Part shown: piece by piece, positions 28,697-37,971 of the stretch | How the letters are laid out: each line of letters opens with the position of its first letter | How positions within the stretch are numbered: position 1 is the stretch's first letter | DNA from: Akkermansia muciniphila | GTDB taxonomy: Bacteria; Verrucomicrobiota; Verrucomicrobiia; Limisphaerales; UBA9464 | NCBI GenBank assembly: GCA_945861565.1 | Contig: CAMAUY010000006.1 | Coordinates: 22,211 to 86,210 of the forward strand | DNA: 64,000 nucleotides | Reading direction: 5' to 3' | Program-made: the position numbers and the translations under genes | The notes under the pieces: model-generated | What the model saw: only the letters and a program-made list of their open reading frames with translations | Told to the model about the DNA's origin: nothing | Database searches by the model: none

Positions 28697-29647
28697 ATGA
28701 AAAAGCGAAACAAGGAAAACCTACCTGCTGAAGTCAACCTCTCGATGGTACCGAGATTCTCGTTTATTCTCGGCGACGCTCAGTTTGCGAGTGTTGAGGC
28801 AGATCGGACCGCGGAACCAGCCACTGCGTTAGGCCGGTACATGAGGGAGGTGGGCGAAGTTCCGTTGTTGACCGTTGACGAGGAGATCGAATTAGCGGCC
28901 CGCATCCGGCGGGGTGACGAGGCGGCTCGCGAGCACATGATTCGGGCTAATCTCCGTCTGGTGATTAAAATGGCCCGGGGCTACGAGGGATTGGGTCTAC
29001 CTCTGCTCGACCTGATCAACGAGGGCAATCTGGGTTTGATGAAGGCGGTTGAGCGATTTGATCCGGCCAAGGGCGGCAAGCTTTCCACCTACGGATCTTG
29101 GTGGATCAAGCAATCGATCAGGCGGGCGATTGCCAATCAGTCGAAGACCATTCGCCTTCCCATTCACTTGATTGACAAAGTGACAAAGATGCGTTGGGCG
29201 AGCAATCGGTTGCAGGAGCAGAACGGCCGGGAGGCGACGGACAAGGAACTGGCCATTGAGTTGAAGACCTCGATCCGCAAGGTTCAACTCTGGAAGCGGG
29301 CCTCGATGCAGGTGACCTCCCTGGAGATGCCATTGGGCGCGGAGGACGACGGAGGGCGACTTGCGGATGTTTTGGCAGATGAGAAAGTGGCATCACCTTA
29401 TGAGCAGTTGGAGGAAGAGGGGAACCACTCCATGGTTCGGAACATGTTATCGCTGCTGGATGCCCGGGAACTGACCATTATTCGGGAACGGTTTGGTTTT
29501 GCCGGTGGGCGGGAGCGAACGCTGGACGATATCGGGCTAAAGTTTGGGGTGACCCGGGAGCGAATTCGGCAGGTTCAGAACATTGCTCTCGATAAGATGC
29601 GTCGGGCGATCGAGGCATTTGAAGCAGTGCGGGTGGTGTCCGCTTGA
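28697..29647 (+). CDS. RNA polymerase sigma-70 family factor (group 2-like)
   Basis: A 316-residue sigma factor with regions 1.2 to 4.2. Visible blocks are LGRYMREVGEVPLLTVDEEIELA (1.2), RANLRLVIKMARGY and LDLINEGNLGLMKAVERFDP (2.1-2.2, core binding), KLSTYGSWWIKQSIRRAIA (2.3-2.4, -10 melting and recognition), TIRLPIHLIDKV (3.0), and a region 4 helix-turn-helix ERTLDDIGLKFGVTRERIRQVQ (-35 recognition). The long acidic region 1.1 and large non-conserved insert of a primary RpoD are absent, so it is probably a group 2, RpoS/SigB-like alternative. The AT-rich upstream region with repeats suggests dedicated regulation. Nothing identifies its regulon. Confidence 0.93.
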   Translation: MKKRNKENLPAEVNLSMVPRFSFILGDAQFASVEADRTAEPATALGRYMREVGEVPLLTVDEEIELAARIRRGDEAAREHMIRANLRLVIKMARGYEGLGLPLLDLINEGNLGLMKAVERFDPAKGGKLSTYGSWWIKQSIRRAIANQSKTIRLPIHLIDKVTKMRWASNRLQEQNGREATDKELAIELKTSIRKVQLWKRASMQVTSLEMPLGAEDDGGRLADVLADEKVASPYEQLEEEGNHSMVRNMLSLLDARELTIIRERFGFAGGRERTLDDIGLKFGVTRERIRQVQNIALDKMRRAIEAFEAVRVVSA

Positions 29648-29693
29648 AACGGCAGGTCGATCGGCATCGGCTGTTGTGCGGGTGTTGGCAGCG

Positions 29694-31511
29694 CTAATGC
29701 CCCCCCTCGTGCTCGCGGATATACTCTTGCTTCAGCCCGAGTTTCTCCGGCGCGTGTAGCACCAGCATCTTCATTCGTATATCCGTCGGTATTGTGCGCG
29801 CCGTCAGCTTTGACACGACCACCATCAATGCGATTGCCAGGGGGACCGCCCACAGCGCCGGTTGTTCGCAGAGGATTCGTTGCAGCGGGTGGGCGGCCCA
29901 GAACGCTTCGAGCGAATGGGCTTTCATCCAGGCCAGCCAGTCGGGCATTGGCCGGTCGGCAAATTTCCCCGCCATGGTGGATACAAAAGTTGTATAGCTG
30001 GTGAGGGAGATGGCGGCGACGGCGCAGAGGCCGCCCCCCAGCATCCCGGTGGCGGCACCGCTGGTTGTCATACCCCGCCACCATACGCTCATGAAGAGCA
30101 ACGGAAAATAGCTGGCGGCGGCGATGGCGAACGCCTGTCCAACCATGAAGTTGATTTCAAAATTCTCGACGAGTGTACCGAGGCTGATGGCCACGAGGCC
30201 GATGAACAGGGCGCACCATTTGAACATGCGCATTCGGTCCGCCGCTGAGGCGTTGGGTCGGAGAATTCGCCCATAAACGTCATGAGCCAGCGCTCCGGTC
30301 ATGCTCACCAGCAAGCCGGAGAACGTACTCATGAACGCAGCAAACGCCCCCGCGCACGTGATCCCGCTGAGCACCGATCCAAGCATGCCGTAGCGCTCGC
30401 GCAGAATCACGGGAAGCCGTAGCACAATGCCATCGGTTCCCTTAACGCCGCTCAACCCATTGTACAACTCCGGCATCCAGTTGCGTCCCAGGGCTCCGAA
30501 TATGGGCGGAAAGACGTAAAACACTCCGATCAGAACCATGACCCACATCGTCGTTCGCTTGGCGGCGACGCCATCGGGATTGGTGTAAAAGCGAACCAGA
30601 ATGTGAGGCAGACCGGCCGTCCCACAAACGAGAGCAATGATAAGGGAATACGTGTAGAGCAGCGCATAGCGCCGGGTGGTGGGTGCGTCGAGTTTCGCGG
30701 CCTTAGCCGCCTTGGTGGTGAGGGGGCCAAACGGGGCGAGCCAGGTGGCGTCGGTCGGAGCCTTGGCTGGAAGGGCTTGGCGGATCGTTTCGCGGCTGCG
30801 AATTTGCGCGCGACTGGCACCCGAATCATTCAGTTGCAACTGCCTTCCATAGCCTCCGTAGACCGACAGTAGCACGAAGATCGGAGTGGCGATGGCAAAC
30901 ATTTTTATCCAATACTGGCCTGCTTGAACGAGCGTGATCCCCTTCATCCCGCCCAGGGCGACATTGAAAGTGATCACCGCTCCAACGAGGACCACACCCA
31001 CGGGGTAGGGCAACCCCGGTCGACCAAACCAGGTGATATCTTGGAAGATGTAGGCAAGGGTTGTGCCCGCACCCTTCATCTGCGGCATCGTATAGAAAAA
31101 TCCAATGAATAAAACAAATACCACCGCAATGCGTCGGAAGAGAGGGGAGTCGTAACGTCCTTCCGCAAAATCCGGAATGGTATAGGCCCCAAACCGCCGC
31201 AGGGGTCCGGCGATGAACAGCAGGAGAAACAAGTACCCGCACGCATAACACACCGGATACCACAGGGCATCGTAACCGGAAGACATCACCATTCCGGCGA
31301 CGCCCATAAACGAGGCGGCGCTCAGGTATTCACCCGAGATGGCCGAGGCATTCCATCCGACACTGACGCCGCGGCCCGCGACAAAAAAGTCCGAAGCGGT
31401 TCGGGAACGACCCGCCGCCCAGAAGCCCATCACGATGGTGCCTAGCACCGTGAAGCTGCTACAGGCGAGAATCCAGGGATCGACGGCGGCGAAGAGGAGC
31501 GGAGTGAACAC
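29694..31511 (-). CDS. Sodium:solute symporter, cation/acetate (ActP-like)
   Basis: A membrane symporter of the SSS family, about 605 residues from the GTG at 31511, with 12-14 hydrophobic segments. Recognisable blocks are DFFVAGRGVSVGWNASAISGEYLSAASFMG on helix 1-2, DFAEGRYDSPLFRRIAV, GGMKGITLVQAGQYWIK, GLPHILVRFYTNPDG and GAFAAFMSTFSGLLVSMTGALAHDVY. ActP proteins take up acetate or similar monocarboxylates with sodium. The track start at 31631 overlaps the DUF485 gene by 95 bp, and the in-frame GTG at 31511 removes that conflict. A run of nine G at 31526-31534 lies between the two genes. The DUF485 neighbour is the usual partner. Confidence 0.9.
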   Translation of the reverse strand: MFTPLLFAAVDPWILACSSFTVLGTIVMGFWAAGRSRTASDFFVAGRGVSVGWNASAISGEYLSAASFMGVAGMVMSSGYDALWYPVCYACGYLFLLLFIAGPLRRFGAYTIPDFAEGRYDSPLFRRIAVVFVLFIGFFYTMPQMKGAGTTLAYIFQDITWFGRPGLPYPVGVVLVGAVITFNVALGGMKGITLVQAGQYWIKMFAIATPIFVLLSVYGGYGRQLQLNDSGASRAQIRSRETIRQALPAKAPTDATWLAPFGPLTTKAAKAAKLDAPTTRRYALLYTYSLIIALVCGTAGLPHILVRFYTNPDGVAAKRTTMWVMVLIGVFYVFPPIFGALGRNWMPELYNGLSGVKGTDGIVLRLPVILRERYGMLGSVLSGITCAGAFAAFMSTFSGLLVSMTGALAHDVYGRILRPNASAADRMRMFKWCALFIGLVAISLGTLVENFEINFMVGQAFAIAAASYFPLLFMSVWWRGMTTSGAATGMLGGGLCAVAAISLTSYTTFVSTMAGKFADRPMPDWLAWMKAHSLEAFWAAHPLQRILCEQPALWAVPLAIALMVVVSKLTARTIPTDIRMKMLVLHAPEKLGLKQEYIREHEGGH

Positions 31512-31536
31512 GCGGGGAATGTGTTGGGGGGGGGCC

Positions 31537-31854
31537 TCAGCGATGCAGGGAGGGAGATTCCTGACGAGCCGTGACTTCACGAATCTCCGCGTTTTCCAGG
31601 TCGATGGACTTGCGGATGAAGAAGGCGGCAATGATCCAGACGAGCGGGAAAAAGAGGACGCCGAGCAGGAGCCATGTCAGCGTGAATCCGCCGATCCGTT
31701 GGGCCATGAAATCCGGAGCGAGGAAGTTGCACAGCGGCAATCCCAGCAAGGCAACGAGAAAAATGGCCGCGCAGTAAATGGACAGGCGCAGCTGCCGGGA
31801 CATCAATTCGCGGAGGAACGCTTCACTGTGAACACGATCCGATTGGGTTTGCAC
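31537..31854 (-). CDS. DUF485 family small membrane protein
   Basis: A 105-residue protein with two transmembrane helices (IYCAAIFLVALLGLPLCNFL and LTWLLLGVLFFPLVWIIAAFFI) and the DUF485 pattern: an N-terminal RQLRLSIY segment, helix, FLAPDFMAQRIGG loop, helix, then a charged tail. In proteobacteria the homologue YjcH is encoded directly before the acetate permease, as here (26 bp). It is probably an accessory subunit or regulator of the symporter. Confidence 0.88.
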   Translation of the reverse strand: MQTQSDRVHSEAFLRELMSRQLRLSIYCAAIFLVALLGLPLCNFLAPDFMAQRIGGFTLTWLLLGVLFFPLVWIIAAFFIRKSIDLENAEIREVTARQESPSLHR

Positions 31855-31901
31855 CCGGGTTGTTTACCAGTGAAGAGCCGTCGTCACAAGCCGAGGGTTT
31901 T

Positions 31902-31917
31902 CCGGTTGTGCAACCGG
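31902..31917. promoter_or_regulatory. Palindrome upstream of the DUF485-symporter pair
   Basis: CCGGTTGTGCAACCGG has perfect 7-bp arms around TG. It sits about 50 bp upstream of the DUF485 start, where an operator could lie. No regulator is known; it may be chance. Confidence 0.35.
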
Positions 31918-31934
31918 GTGAAATTAAACTAGCA

Positions 31935-32285
31935 TGACGGAATCAAAATGGTACCTTTTACTCACCATGCCGTCACTCGGCCGCAGCTCATCGGCGTTCC
32001 GTCACGCAGGAAACCATCCACCTGATTGAAATCGCGATCCTCGCCGAGGAGAAGTTGCAACCACCCATTGCGCCCCGAGTATCCCATTGGGCCAAACGGC
32101 CACTGCTCCCAGAATACGAAGCGCTTGTCCGCTCGGGAGCGCTTTCTGGCGGTACCGATTCCACACAAATAATCGCCGAGGAACGCGGTGCTTGATGAAC
32201 TCCCTGTATCCAACGACCGCGTCCTCCTCGCTGCTGCTCCACTTTTTGGACTGCGCGGCGTGAATGTCATTCCGTGAAATTCATC
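31935..32285 (-). other. No confident gene; possible decayed coding sequence
   Basis: All three minus-strand frames carry coding-like patches. The frame of the 102-aa ORF (31962-32270) reads FVFWEQWPFGPMGYSGRNGW, and a second frame reads VGYREFIKHRVPRRLFVWNR, but none has a good start and they do not connect. The stretch looks like a frameshifted remnant. The 41-nt gene-end repeat (32242-32282) lies at its edge. Confidence 0.35.
32242..32282. repeat. Gene-end repeat copy 1
   Basis: This stretch, with TTTTGGACTG and CGTGAAATTC at its two ends, matches 32 of 41 positions with 43032-43072. Both copies lie immediately past the 3' end of a minus-strand gene (here the glycosyltransferase 9 gene). 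Confidence 0.6.
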
Positions 32286-33218
32286 TCAATGCCCCGCGGC
32301 ACTCCGTTCGGCGGACAACCACTTTAGAATCTCGGGGATGGCCTCGATCTCCGAGCGAGCCCCCGCCTGTTCCAACCGGAAGAGATCGCTCCGGGGTCGC
32401 CAGATCGTGGCGTTGGATTCCCTCCACAAGGCAACCCCTCGCAGACCCACCGCAGCCGCCAGGTGCGAGATGCCGGAATCGTGCCCCACAAATGCGCCGG
32501 CACCGGCGAGCCTCCGCGCAACCTCCGGAAGGGGGCACCCTGTCAATAGTTCGCAGCGGTCACTAGGGAGTCTTGCCACCATTTGATCGAGGCGATTTCC
32601 TTCGGCCTCTCCGCCAATTAGCAGGAACCGATTGACGCCACCCTCTCCGAGGCGCGCCATCAATGCTTGCCAGAATTCAGCCGACCAGTTTTTGCGGGCG
32701 CTGCCGCTCCCCGGATGGACCGCGATGAGGCGTGGGTCGCGTGGGGATGGGCTGAACCCGGAACCCGCCGTGATGCGTGGGATTGAATCCGCACCGAAAA
32801 TAGCCATCCGTTCGAGCGGTCGGAGCAATTGTTCCGCGGCATGTTCCGTTCGCGTTTCGTCTGGACGATGAGGCCCCTGGATTACCTGCGCCCGCGTGAC
32901 CCGGGACAAGTTTTCACGGAAGATTTCGTCCGGATCAAACAGGTAACTGAAGATGACCTGACATCCGGCGAAATACTCCGACATGGCAGGATCGAGGGAT
33001 CCATTGCGCGCGAAGAAGCTCGCGAGGGCGCGGGACTCAATTGGGACGACGGCATCAACAACTCCCGCTGCATTCGCCAGACTGGCGATATGCGGATATC
33101 CAAGCACCTCCACGCGGGTGTCGGGAAATGTCGATCGCAGCGCGGCGAGAGCCGGCAGGGTTAAAATGAAGTCACCGATCGCGCCACCCCGAATGACTAG
33201 TATTCGCCCTTGTTTCAT
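32286..33218 (-). CDS. Glycosyltransferase family 9 (heptosyltransferase-like)
   Basis: A 310-residue GT-B enzyme of the ADP-heptose:LPS heptosyltransferase family. The N terminus is ILVIRGGAIGDFILTLPALAALR, and the C-terminal donor-binding half shows HPGSGSARKNWSAEFW and FVGHDSGISHLAAAVGL. It probably adds a sugar to the LPS core at the inner membrane, although GT9 members also act on other glycans. It is the last gene of the grpE-dnaJ-rsmE run, starting 5 bp after the rsmE stop codon, so it is almost certainly co-transcribed. Confidence 0.9.
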   Translation of the reverse strand: MKQGRILVIRGGAIGDFILTLPALAALRSTFPDTRVEVLGYPHIASLANAAGVVDAVVPIESRALASFFARNGSLDPAMSEYFAGCQVIFSYLFDPDEIFRENLSRVTRAQVIQGPHRPDETRTEHAAEQLLRPLERMAIFGADSIPRITAGSGFSPSPRDPRLIAVHPGSGSARKNWSAEFWQALMARLGEGGVNRFLLIGGEAEGNRLDQMVARLPSDRCELLTGCPLPEVARRLAGAGAFVGHDSGISHLAAAVGLRGVALWRESNATIWRPRSDLFRLEQAGARSEIEAIPEILKWLSAERSAAGH

Positions 33219-33223
33219 TGGGC

Positions 33224-33991
33224 TTAGACCAATGGCCGCGTCAACTCGTGCTGGATGACCGCAATGGCGGCGATGGCGGCGGTGTCCGCCCGCAAGACAT
33301 GCCGGCCCAGGGTGATGGGAATGGCATTCGCAGTTTTGAAGGCCTCGAGTTCGTCGGGTGAGAAGTCACCTTCGGGACCGATGGCGATGGCAATCGTCCG
33401 TGGTTGACGGTGATGCTCTTGGAGAAACTCGGAGAAGACCGTTCCGAGGTGGCCTGCGGCGGATTCCAGAGAACAGAGCAGCAACATGTCTGGGCGGGCC
33501 GAGGAGTTGCCGTTATTTTGGAGCCATTTCCCGGGTATCACGGGAGTCTCGATTACCGGCAGCCACGGAGTTCCGCACTGTTTGGCGGCTTCGATCATGG
33601 TGGTTCGCCATCCGGAAAGTTTGCCGACTGCGTCCGCTGGGGAGTGCACACTGACACTGCGGGCTGCGGCAAGGGGAACGATGCGATTGGTCGCGAGCTC
33701 AGTCGCTTTCTGGAGGATGGCATCCCACGCCTTGGCTTTGACGAGGGCTTGCAGGAGCGTGATCGAGGCCGTGGGAGCTGGAATTTGTTGCCGTCGGAGG
33801 ACACGGGCCGAAACGGCGGATTTGCCCGCATCGGTTACGACGCAATGGAGGACATTTCCGGCACCGTCCAGAATTTCGATTGGATCCCCAGGGTTAACCC
33901 GCAAGACGCGTGCGGCGTGTCGGCCATCATCGTCACTGAGCGCAACGAGTTCCTGTTGGCAGGCTTCTGGCGGCAGAAAGAAGCGGTGCAT
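33224..33991 (-). CDS. rsmE: 16S rRNA (uracil-1498-N3)-methyltransferase RsmE
   Basis: A 255-residue SPOUT-class methyltransferase that modifies U1498 of 16S rRNA. It shows MHRFFLPPEACQQ at the N terminus (PUA-like part), GRHAARVLRVNPGD, the TELATNRIVPLAAARSV region, and the knotted SAM-binding C terminus IAIGPEGDFSPDELEAFK and LGRHVLRADTAAIAAIAV. Length is typical. It lies between dnaJ and the glycosyltransferase in the same orientation; dnaJ-rsmE linkage is common in bacteria. Confidence 0.95.
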   Translation of the reverse strand: MHRFFLPPEACQQELVALSDDDGRHAARVLRVNPGDPIEILDGAGNVLHCVVTDAGKSAVSARVLRRQQIPAPTASITLLQALVKAKAWDAILQKATELATNRIVPLAAARSVSVHSPADAVGKLSGWRTTMIEAAKQCGTPWLPVIETPVIPGKWLQNNGNSSARPDMLLLCSLESAAGHLGTVFSEFLQEHHRQPRTIAIAIGPEGDFSPDELEAFKTANAIPITLGRHVLRADTAAIAAIAVIQHELTRPLV

Positions 33992-34053
33992 GGGGAGGTT
34001 GACAGAACGTTCTGTCCGTTGGGGCGACGCGAGGTCGGGTGAGGGACCTCGGG

Positions 34054-35220
34054 TTAGCTGAAGAAGGAGCGTGCCCGTTCGAAGAAGGAGCGGTTATTAG
34101 GGTTTACGTCGTGGCCGCAAAGGTGAGCGAACTCTTCGAGCTTCTGGCGCTGGGCGGCATTGAGATTGGTGGGGATTTCGACGACAATGCGCACCATGAG
34201 GTCGCCGGTACCATGGCCTTGCAGGTCCTTTGCACCGCGCCCTTTCAAACGGAACACGGTACCGTTTTGGGTCCCGGCAGGTAGGCGAATTTGTGCACCG
34301 CCAGAAAGTGTGGGCACGTCGACATCGGCACCCAGAGCCGCCTGAGAAAAGGTGACGGGAACTTCACAGACGAGGTTGCTGCCATCGCGTTGGAAAATCT
34401 CGTGTTCGCGAACTTGGAGCTGGACATAGAGGTCGCCGGAAGGCCCGCCTCGGAAACCGGCAACACCATTTCCGGTCGAGCGCAGGCGCATGCCGTCGTC
34501 CACACCCGCCGGAATCTTCAGGGTGATGGTGGAAGACTGATTTCTGCGGCCCTGTCCGTTGCAGGATTTGCAGGGTTTTTCGAGAGTTTGACCGGCCCCG
34601 CTGCAGCGCGGGCAAGTTTGCTGGATGCTGAAGATGCCTCGGGACATGACGACCCGGCCGCGTCCGCCACATTGAGTGCAGGCGATCCGTCGGGACCCTT
34701 TTTCTGCGCCTGTGCCGGAGCATGTGTCGCACGCTGCGGGTTTGGAGATGGTGATCTGCTTTTCCGCCCCGTGGATCGCGTCTTCGAGAGAAATCTCGAG
34801 GTCATAGCGCAGGTCGTCGCCTCGTTGCGGTCCGCCGGGGTCGGCTTCCTCACCGCCGCCGCTGCCGCCAAAAAAGCTTTCAAAGATGCTGCCGCCGCCC
34901 CCCCCCCCGCTGAACACTTCACGGAAGATATCCATGGGGTCGTGGAATCCGCCACCACGGGAACCCGCTCCGTTACCCGCGCGCGCGCGGGGATCGAAGG
35001 CGGCATGGCCAAACTGATCATAAGCGGCCCGCTTTTGGGGGTCGCTGAGGGCTTCGTAGGCCTGGCTGAGTTCCTTGAACTTGTCCTCGGCTGACTTGTC
35101 GCCCGGGTTTTTATCCGGGTGAAATTTCACCGCGAGTTTGCGGTAAGCCTTCTTGATTTCCTCGTCGGACGCGGAGCGGGCGATGCCGAGGATCTCGTAA
35201 TAATCGCGTTTGCTAGCCAT
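34054..35220 (-). CDS. dnaJ: Chaperone protein DnaJ
   Basis: A 388-residue type I DnaJ that stimulates DnaK ATPase and delivers unfolded substrates. J domain: [20 protein letters not shown] with the HPDK tripeptide. Gly/Phe region: [20 protein letters not shown]. The zinc region has four CxxCxGxG repeats ([32 protein letters not shown]), followed by the C-terminal substrate domains. The Gly run is encoded by an 11-base homopolymer (34898-34908 as C on +), a slippage-prone tract. It starts 10 bp after grpE. Confidence 0.97.
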   Translation of the reverse strand: MASKRDYYEILGIARSASDEEIKKAYRKLAVKFHPDKNPGDKSAEDKFKELSQAYEALSDPQKRAAYDQFGHAAFDPRARAGNGAGSRGGGFHDPMDIFREVFSGGGGGGSIFESFFGGSGGGEEADPGGPQRGDDLRYDLEISLEDAIHGAEKQITISKPAACDTCSGTGAEKGSRRIACTQCGGRGRVVMSRGIFSIQQTCPRCSGAGQTLEKPCKSCNGQGRRNQSSTITLKIPAGVDDGMRLRSTGNGVAGFRGGPSGDLYVQLQVREHEIFQRDGSNLVCEVPVTFSQAALGADVDVPTLSGGAQIRLPAGTQNGTVFRLKGRGAKDLQGHGTGDLMVRIVVEIPTNLNAAQRQKLEEFAHLCGHDVNPNNRSFFERARSFFS

Positions 35221-35230
35221 CGAGTCAGTC

Positions 35231-35815
35231 TTAAGTAGATGCGGACGGAGTGGGATCGGTAGCGGGGGACTTCGCCACGACGACGCTGGCGGGCCGGAGG
35301 AGACGTTCGCGGAGACGGAAGCCTTTGCGCAGTTCTTGGACGACTTGACCCTCGGGCACCCCGGATGTTTCGAGTTGGGAGACGGCTTCGTGCAGCGCTG
35401 GATCGAAGAGTTGCCCGAGGACGGAGATCTCTTCCAGGCCGAGCTCAGAGAATGCGCTCCGAAGTTGACCGTGGATCATCGAAACACCGGCCTTGAGGAC
35501 GTCAAGGTTGGTGTTGGGTTGGTTTGCGGCGGCCATGGCCATGTCGAAATTGTCGAGAACGGGCAGGAGGCGCATGATGACGCCTTCGGTGGCCGCCTTG
35601 CGAGTTTCGTCGCGCTCACGGGCGGCCCTTTTCTTGAAGTTATCAAAATCGGCAGTTGTTCGGAGTAGGCGCTCAAAGAGCTCGGCTGCTTTGGCGGCCT
35701 CGACCTTCAAGGACTGGATCTGATCGGGAGTCAGCGTCTCGGCAGTGAGGTCTTCCGACGTCGGGGCGGTCTCCCCGGGTTGAACGGTGTTGGGTTCCTT
35801 CGGTTCCTGGCTCAT
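35231..35815 (-). CDS. grpE: Nucleotide exchange factor GrpE
   Basis: A 194-residue GrpE that releases ADP from DnaK. The N-terminal ~35 residues are disordered, followed by a long coiled coil ([35 protein letters not shown]) and the beta-domain with [34 protein letters not shown] and the closing [21 protein letters not shown]. It sits 65 bp after argC and 10 bp before dnaJ. I found no CIRCE operator in the argC-grpE gap, so heat regulation may be different or may come from an internal promoter. dnaK is not in the window. Confidence 0.95.
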   Translation of the reverse strand: MSQEPKEPNTVQPGETAPTSEDLTAETLTPDQIQSLKVEAAKAAELFERLLRTTADFDNFKKRAARERDETRKAATEGVIMRLLPVLDNFDMAMAAANQPNTNLDVLKAGVSMIHGQLRSAFSELGLEEISVLGQLFDPALHEAVSQLETSGVPEGQVVQELRKGFRLRERLLRPASVVVAKSPATDPTPSAST

Positions 35816-35880
35816 TTCCTTTTAAGTGGCGGCCAACCTAGAAGCCGGCGGGAGGCAGTGCAAGGGGGTGAACGGATTGA

Positions 35881-36936
35881 TCAAATCAACCCGGCGGTTT
35901 CGGGGTAACCGCAGACGATATTCATGCTTTGGACGGCTTGGCCGCTGGCGCCTTTGATGATGTTGTCTTCGGCGCTGACGACAATCAGCCGGCCGGTGCG
36001 TGGGTCGAGGCGCCAAGCAATTTCCACGACATTGGTGCCGACAACATTCTTGGTATCGGGGAGAGCTTTGCCTTCCAGGATGCGAACGAACGGCTCGGAA
36101 GCGTACGCAGTGCGATAGCAGTCCGCGATCCTAACCGCGAGAGCGGCGGCTTCCGTCTCGGAGCTGAAGTGGTGGGTTGGGGCGAGATAGAGGGTCGTGA
36201 GGATGCCGCGGTTCACGGGGACCAGATGGGGCGTGAACTGGACCGTGACGGGAGTGCCGGCTGCGAGGCTCAATTGTTCCTCGATCTCGGACAAGTGGCG
36301 GTGTTTAGGGATTCCATAGGGGCGGACGCTCTCGTTGCATTCGCAGAAGAGGTAGTCCAGTTCGGCCTTGCGGCCGGCTCCGCTGACGCCGCTTAGGGAA
36401 TCCGCGATGATTCCGGCGGATTTAATCAGACCCGCTCGGAGGAGTGGAACGGTGGGGACAAGAATACTGGTGGGATAGCAACCAGGCGAGGCGATGAGCG
36501 AGGCCGACTGGATTTGAGAGCGGTAGAGTTCCGGCAGGCCGTAAACTGATTTTTCGAGAAGAGAAGGGGCGGGATGTGGATGGCCGTAGAACTCGGCATA
36601 GACGGCGGGGCTTTTGAGACGGAAATCGGCACTGAGATCGATCACAGTGCAGCCGGAGTCGAGGAGAGGAACAGCGAACTCAGCGGCGACCCCGTGGGGG
36701 AGGGCAAGAAAAACCAAATCCGCCTGAGTCGCTAAAACCGGGGCGTTGGGATCAGAGAATCGGAGGACCTTGGATCGCGGGTGGCTGGCAAATTTGGGAA
36801 AGACTTGTGCGACGGTCAGGCCGGCGCTTTGCCTCGAGGTCACGGCTACGAGGTCGACGAAGGGGTGATTCAGGAGGAGGCGGACGAGCTCTTCGCCCGA
36901 GTAGCCGGACGCACCGATGACGGCAACGGTTTTCAT
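35881..36936 (-). CDS. argC: N-acetyl-gamma-glutamyl-phosphate reductase ArgC
   Basis: A 351-residue NADPH-dependent reductase, the third step of arginine biosynthesis. The Rossmann start is VAVIGASGYSGEELVRLLLNHP. The catalytic-cysteine block is IASPGCYPTSILVPTVPL, and ELDYLFCECNESVRPYGIPKHRHLSEIE and the C-terminal GASGQAVQSMNIVCGYPETAGL are also typical. Length is normal. It is separated from rpsI by an intrinsic terminator, so it probably has its own promoter and opens the argC-grpE-dnaJ-rsmE-GT9 run. Confidence 0.96.
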   Translation of the reverse strand: MKTVAVIGASGYSGEELVRLLLNHPFVDLVAVTSRQSAGLTVAQVFPKFASHPRSKVLRFSDPNAPVLATQADLVFLALPHGVAAEFAVPLLDSGCTVIDLSADFRLKSPAVYAEFYGHPHPAPSLLEKSVYGLPELYRSQIQSASLIASPGCYPTSILVPTVPLLRAGLIKSAGIIADSLSGVSGAGRKAELDYLFCECNESVRPYGIPKHRHLSEIEEQLSLAAGTPVTVQFTPHLVPVNRGILTTLYLAPTHHFSSETEAAALAVRIADCYRTAYASEPFVRILEGKALPDTKNVVGTNVVEIAWRLDPRTGRLIVVSAEDNIIKGASGQAVQSMNIVCGYPETAGLI

Positions 36937-37011
36937 GGATGGAGAGGGAAAGAACCGGGCGCTTTGCGCTCGGGGAGTTTAGGGGGCTGAAAGGTGATTG
37001 GGATAGGGTGC

Positions 37012-37050
37012 AAAACAAAAACCCCGCCGTCGGCAAGGCCGGGCGGGGTT
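37012..37050 (-). terminator. Intrinsic terminator after rpsI
   Basis: On the minus strand ACCCCGCC ... GGCGGGGT forms a GC-rich stem of at least 8 bp with a ~13-nt interior, followed by TTTTTGTTTT. It lies directly downstream of the rpsI stop, ending the pgk-rplM-rpsI transcript before argC. Confidence 0.85.
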
Positions 37051-37066
37051 GGAAGAAATTGCACGA

Positions 37067-37465
37067 TCAGCGTTTCGAGAACTGGAAACGAGCACGCGCA
37101 CCCGGCTGGCCGTACTTCTTACGTTCCTTCATACGAGGATCCCGTGTCAGCAGTCCTTCGGCTTTGAGGAGGGGACGGTAGGCGAGATCCGCTCTGAGGA
37201 GCGCGCGGGCGATACCGTGGCGAGTTGCGCCGGCCTGGCCAGTGGGGCCACCGCCCTGCACGTTCACTCGAACGTCAAACTTCCCCGTCGTCGATGTCGC
37301 CGTAAACGGCTGCAGCACGGCCATCCGCTGTTGTTCGAGCGGAAAGTAGATTTCGAATGGGCGGTTATTTATGGTGACCTTGCCTGCGCCGGAGGCGAGG
37401 CGGACCCGGGCGACGGATGTCTTGCGGCGGCCGGTGCCGAGAAATTCTGCGACTTTAGTAGCCAT
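37067..37465 (-). CDS. rpsI: 30S ribosomal protein S9
   Basis: A 132-residue S9. It contains [20 protein letters not shown] near the N terminus, [12 protein letters not shown]-like residues, [18 protein letters not shown], and the conserved extreme C terminus RARFQFSKR whose last residues reach the P-site tRNA. It follows rplM by about 20 bp in the universal L13-S9 arrangement. Confidence 0.97.
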   Translation of the reverse strand: MATKVAEFLGTGRRKTSVARVRLASGAGKVTINNRPFEIYFPLEQQRMAVLQPFTATSTTGKFDVRVNVQGGGPTGQAGATRHGIARALLRADLAYRPLLKAEGLLTRDPRMKERKKYGQPGARARFQFSKR

Positions 37466-37484
37466 GATTTAATTTGGAAAAAGT

Positions 37485-37919
37485 TTAGCCTGCGTACTCA
37501 AGCTTGGCCGGCATTTGGGCGGCGTGCGGATGATCGGCACCTGGATAGACCTTCAGTTTGGTTAAAAGCCGGTCTGCGAGGCGATTCTTGGGCAGCATTC
37601 CTTTGACGGCGTGAAGCACGAGACGTTCGGGATGAGCGGCTCGTACCTGAGCGACCGTGCGGTACTTTTCTCCGCCCTTCCATCCGGAATAGGACATGTA
37701 CTCCTTCGCAGTCTCCTTCTTGCCCGTGAGCACAACTTGAGCGGCGTTGATCACGACCACGAAATCGCCGGCATCAAGGTGCCGCGTGAAGGTCGGTTTG
37801 TTTTTGCCGCGCAAAATGTCGGCTACCTGGACCGCCAATCGGCCCAGGACGGCACCGTTGGCATCAATAATCTGCCAGGCACGTCTCTGCATGTCCGGCT
37901 TCGGAAGATAAGTCTTCAT
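37485..37919 (-). CDS. rplM: 50S ribosomal protein L13
   Basis: A 144-residue L13: RRAWQIIDANGAVLGRLAVQVADILRGK, FVVVINAAQVVLTGKKE, HAVKGMLPKNRLADRLLTKLKVYPG and HPHAAQMP. The track start at 37931 uses a TTG; the ATG at 37919 (MKTYLPKPD) gives the normal family N terminus. It precedes rpsI and follows pgk by about 50 bp. Confidence 0.97.
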   Translation of the reverse strand: MKTYLPKPDMQRRAWQIIDANGAVLGRLAVQVADILRGKNKPTFTRHLDAGDFVVVINAAQVVLTGKKETAKEYMSYSGWKGGEKYRTVAQVRAAHPERLVLHAVKGMLPKNRLADRLLTKLKVYPGADHPHAAQMPAKLEYAG

Positions 37920-37971
37920 CAAAAGTTCCAATCAAAAGGAGCGAAGGAAGTATCAATCGCCCGGGGACTCG

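Noticed and set aside
35816-35880. CIRCE operator upstream of grpE
   Set aside because: No TTAGCACTC-N9-GAGTGCTAA or near match in the 65-bp gap.
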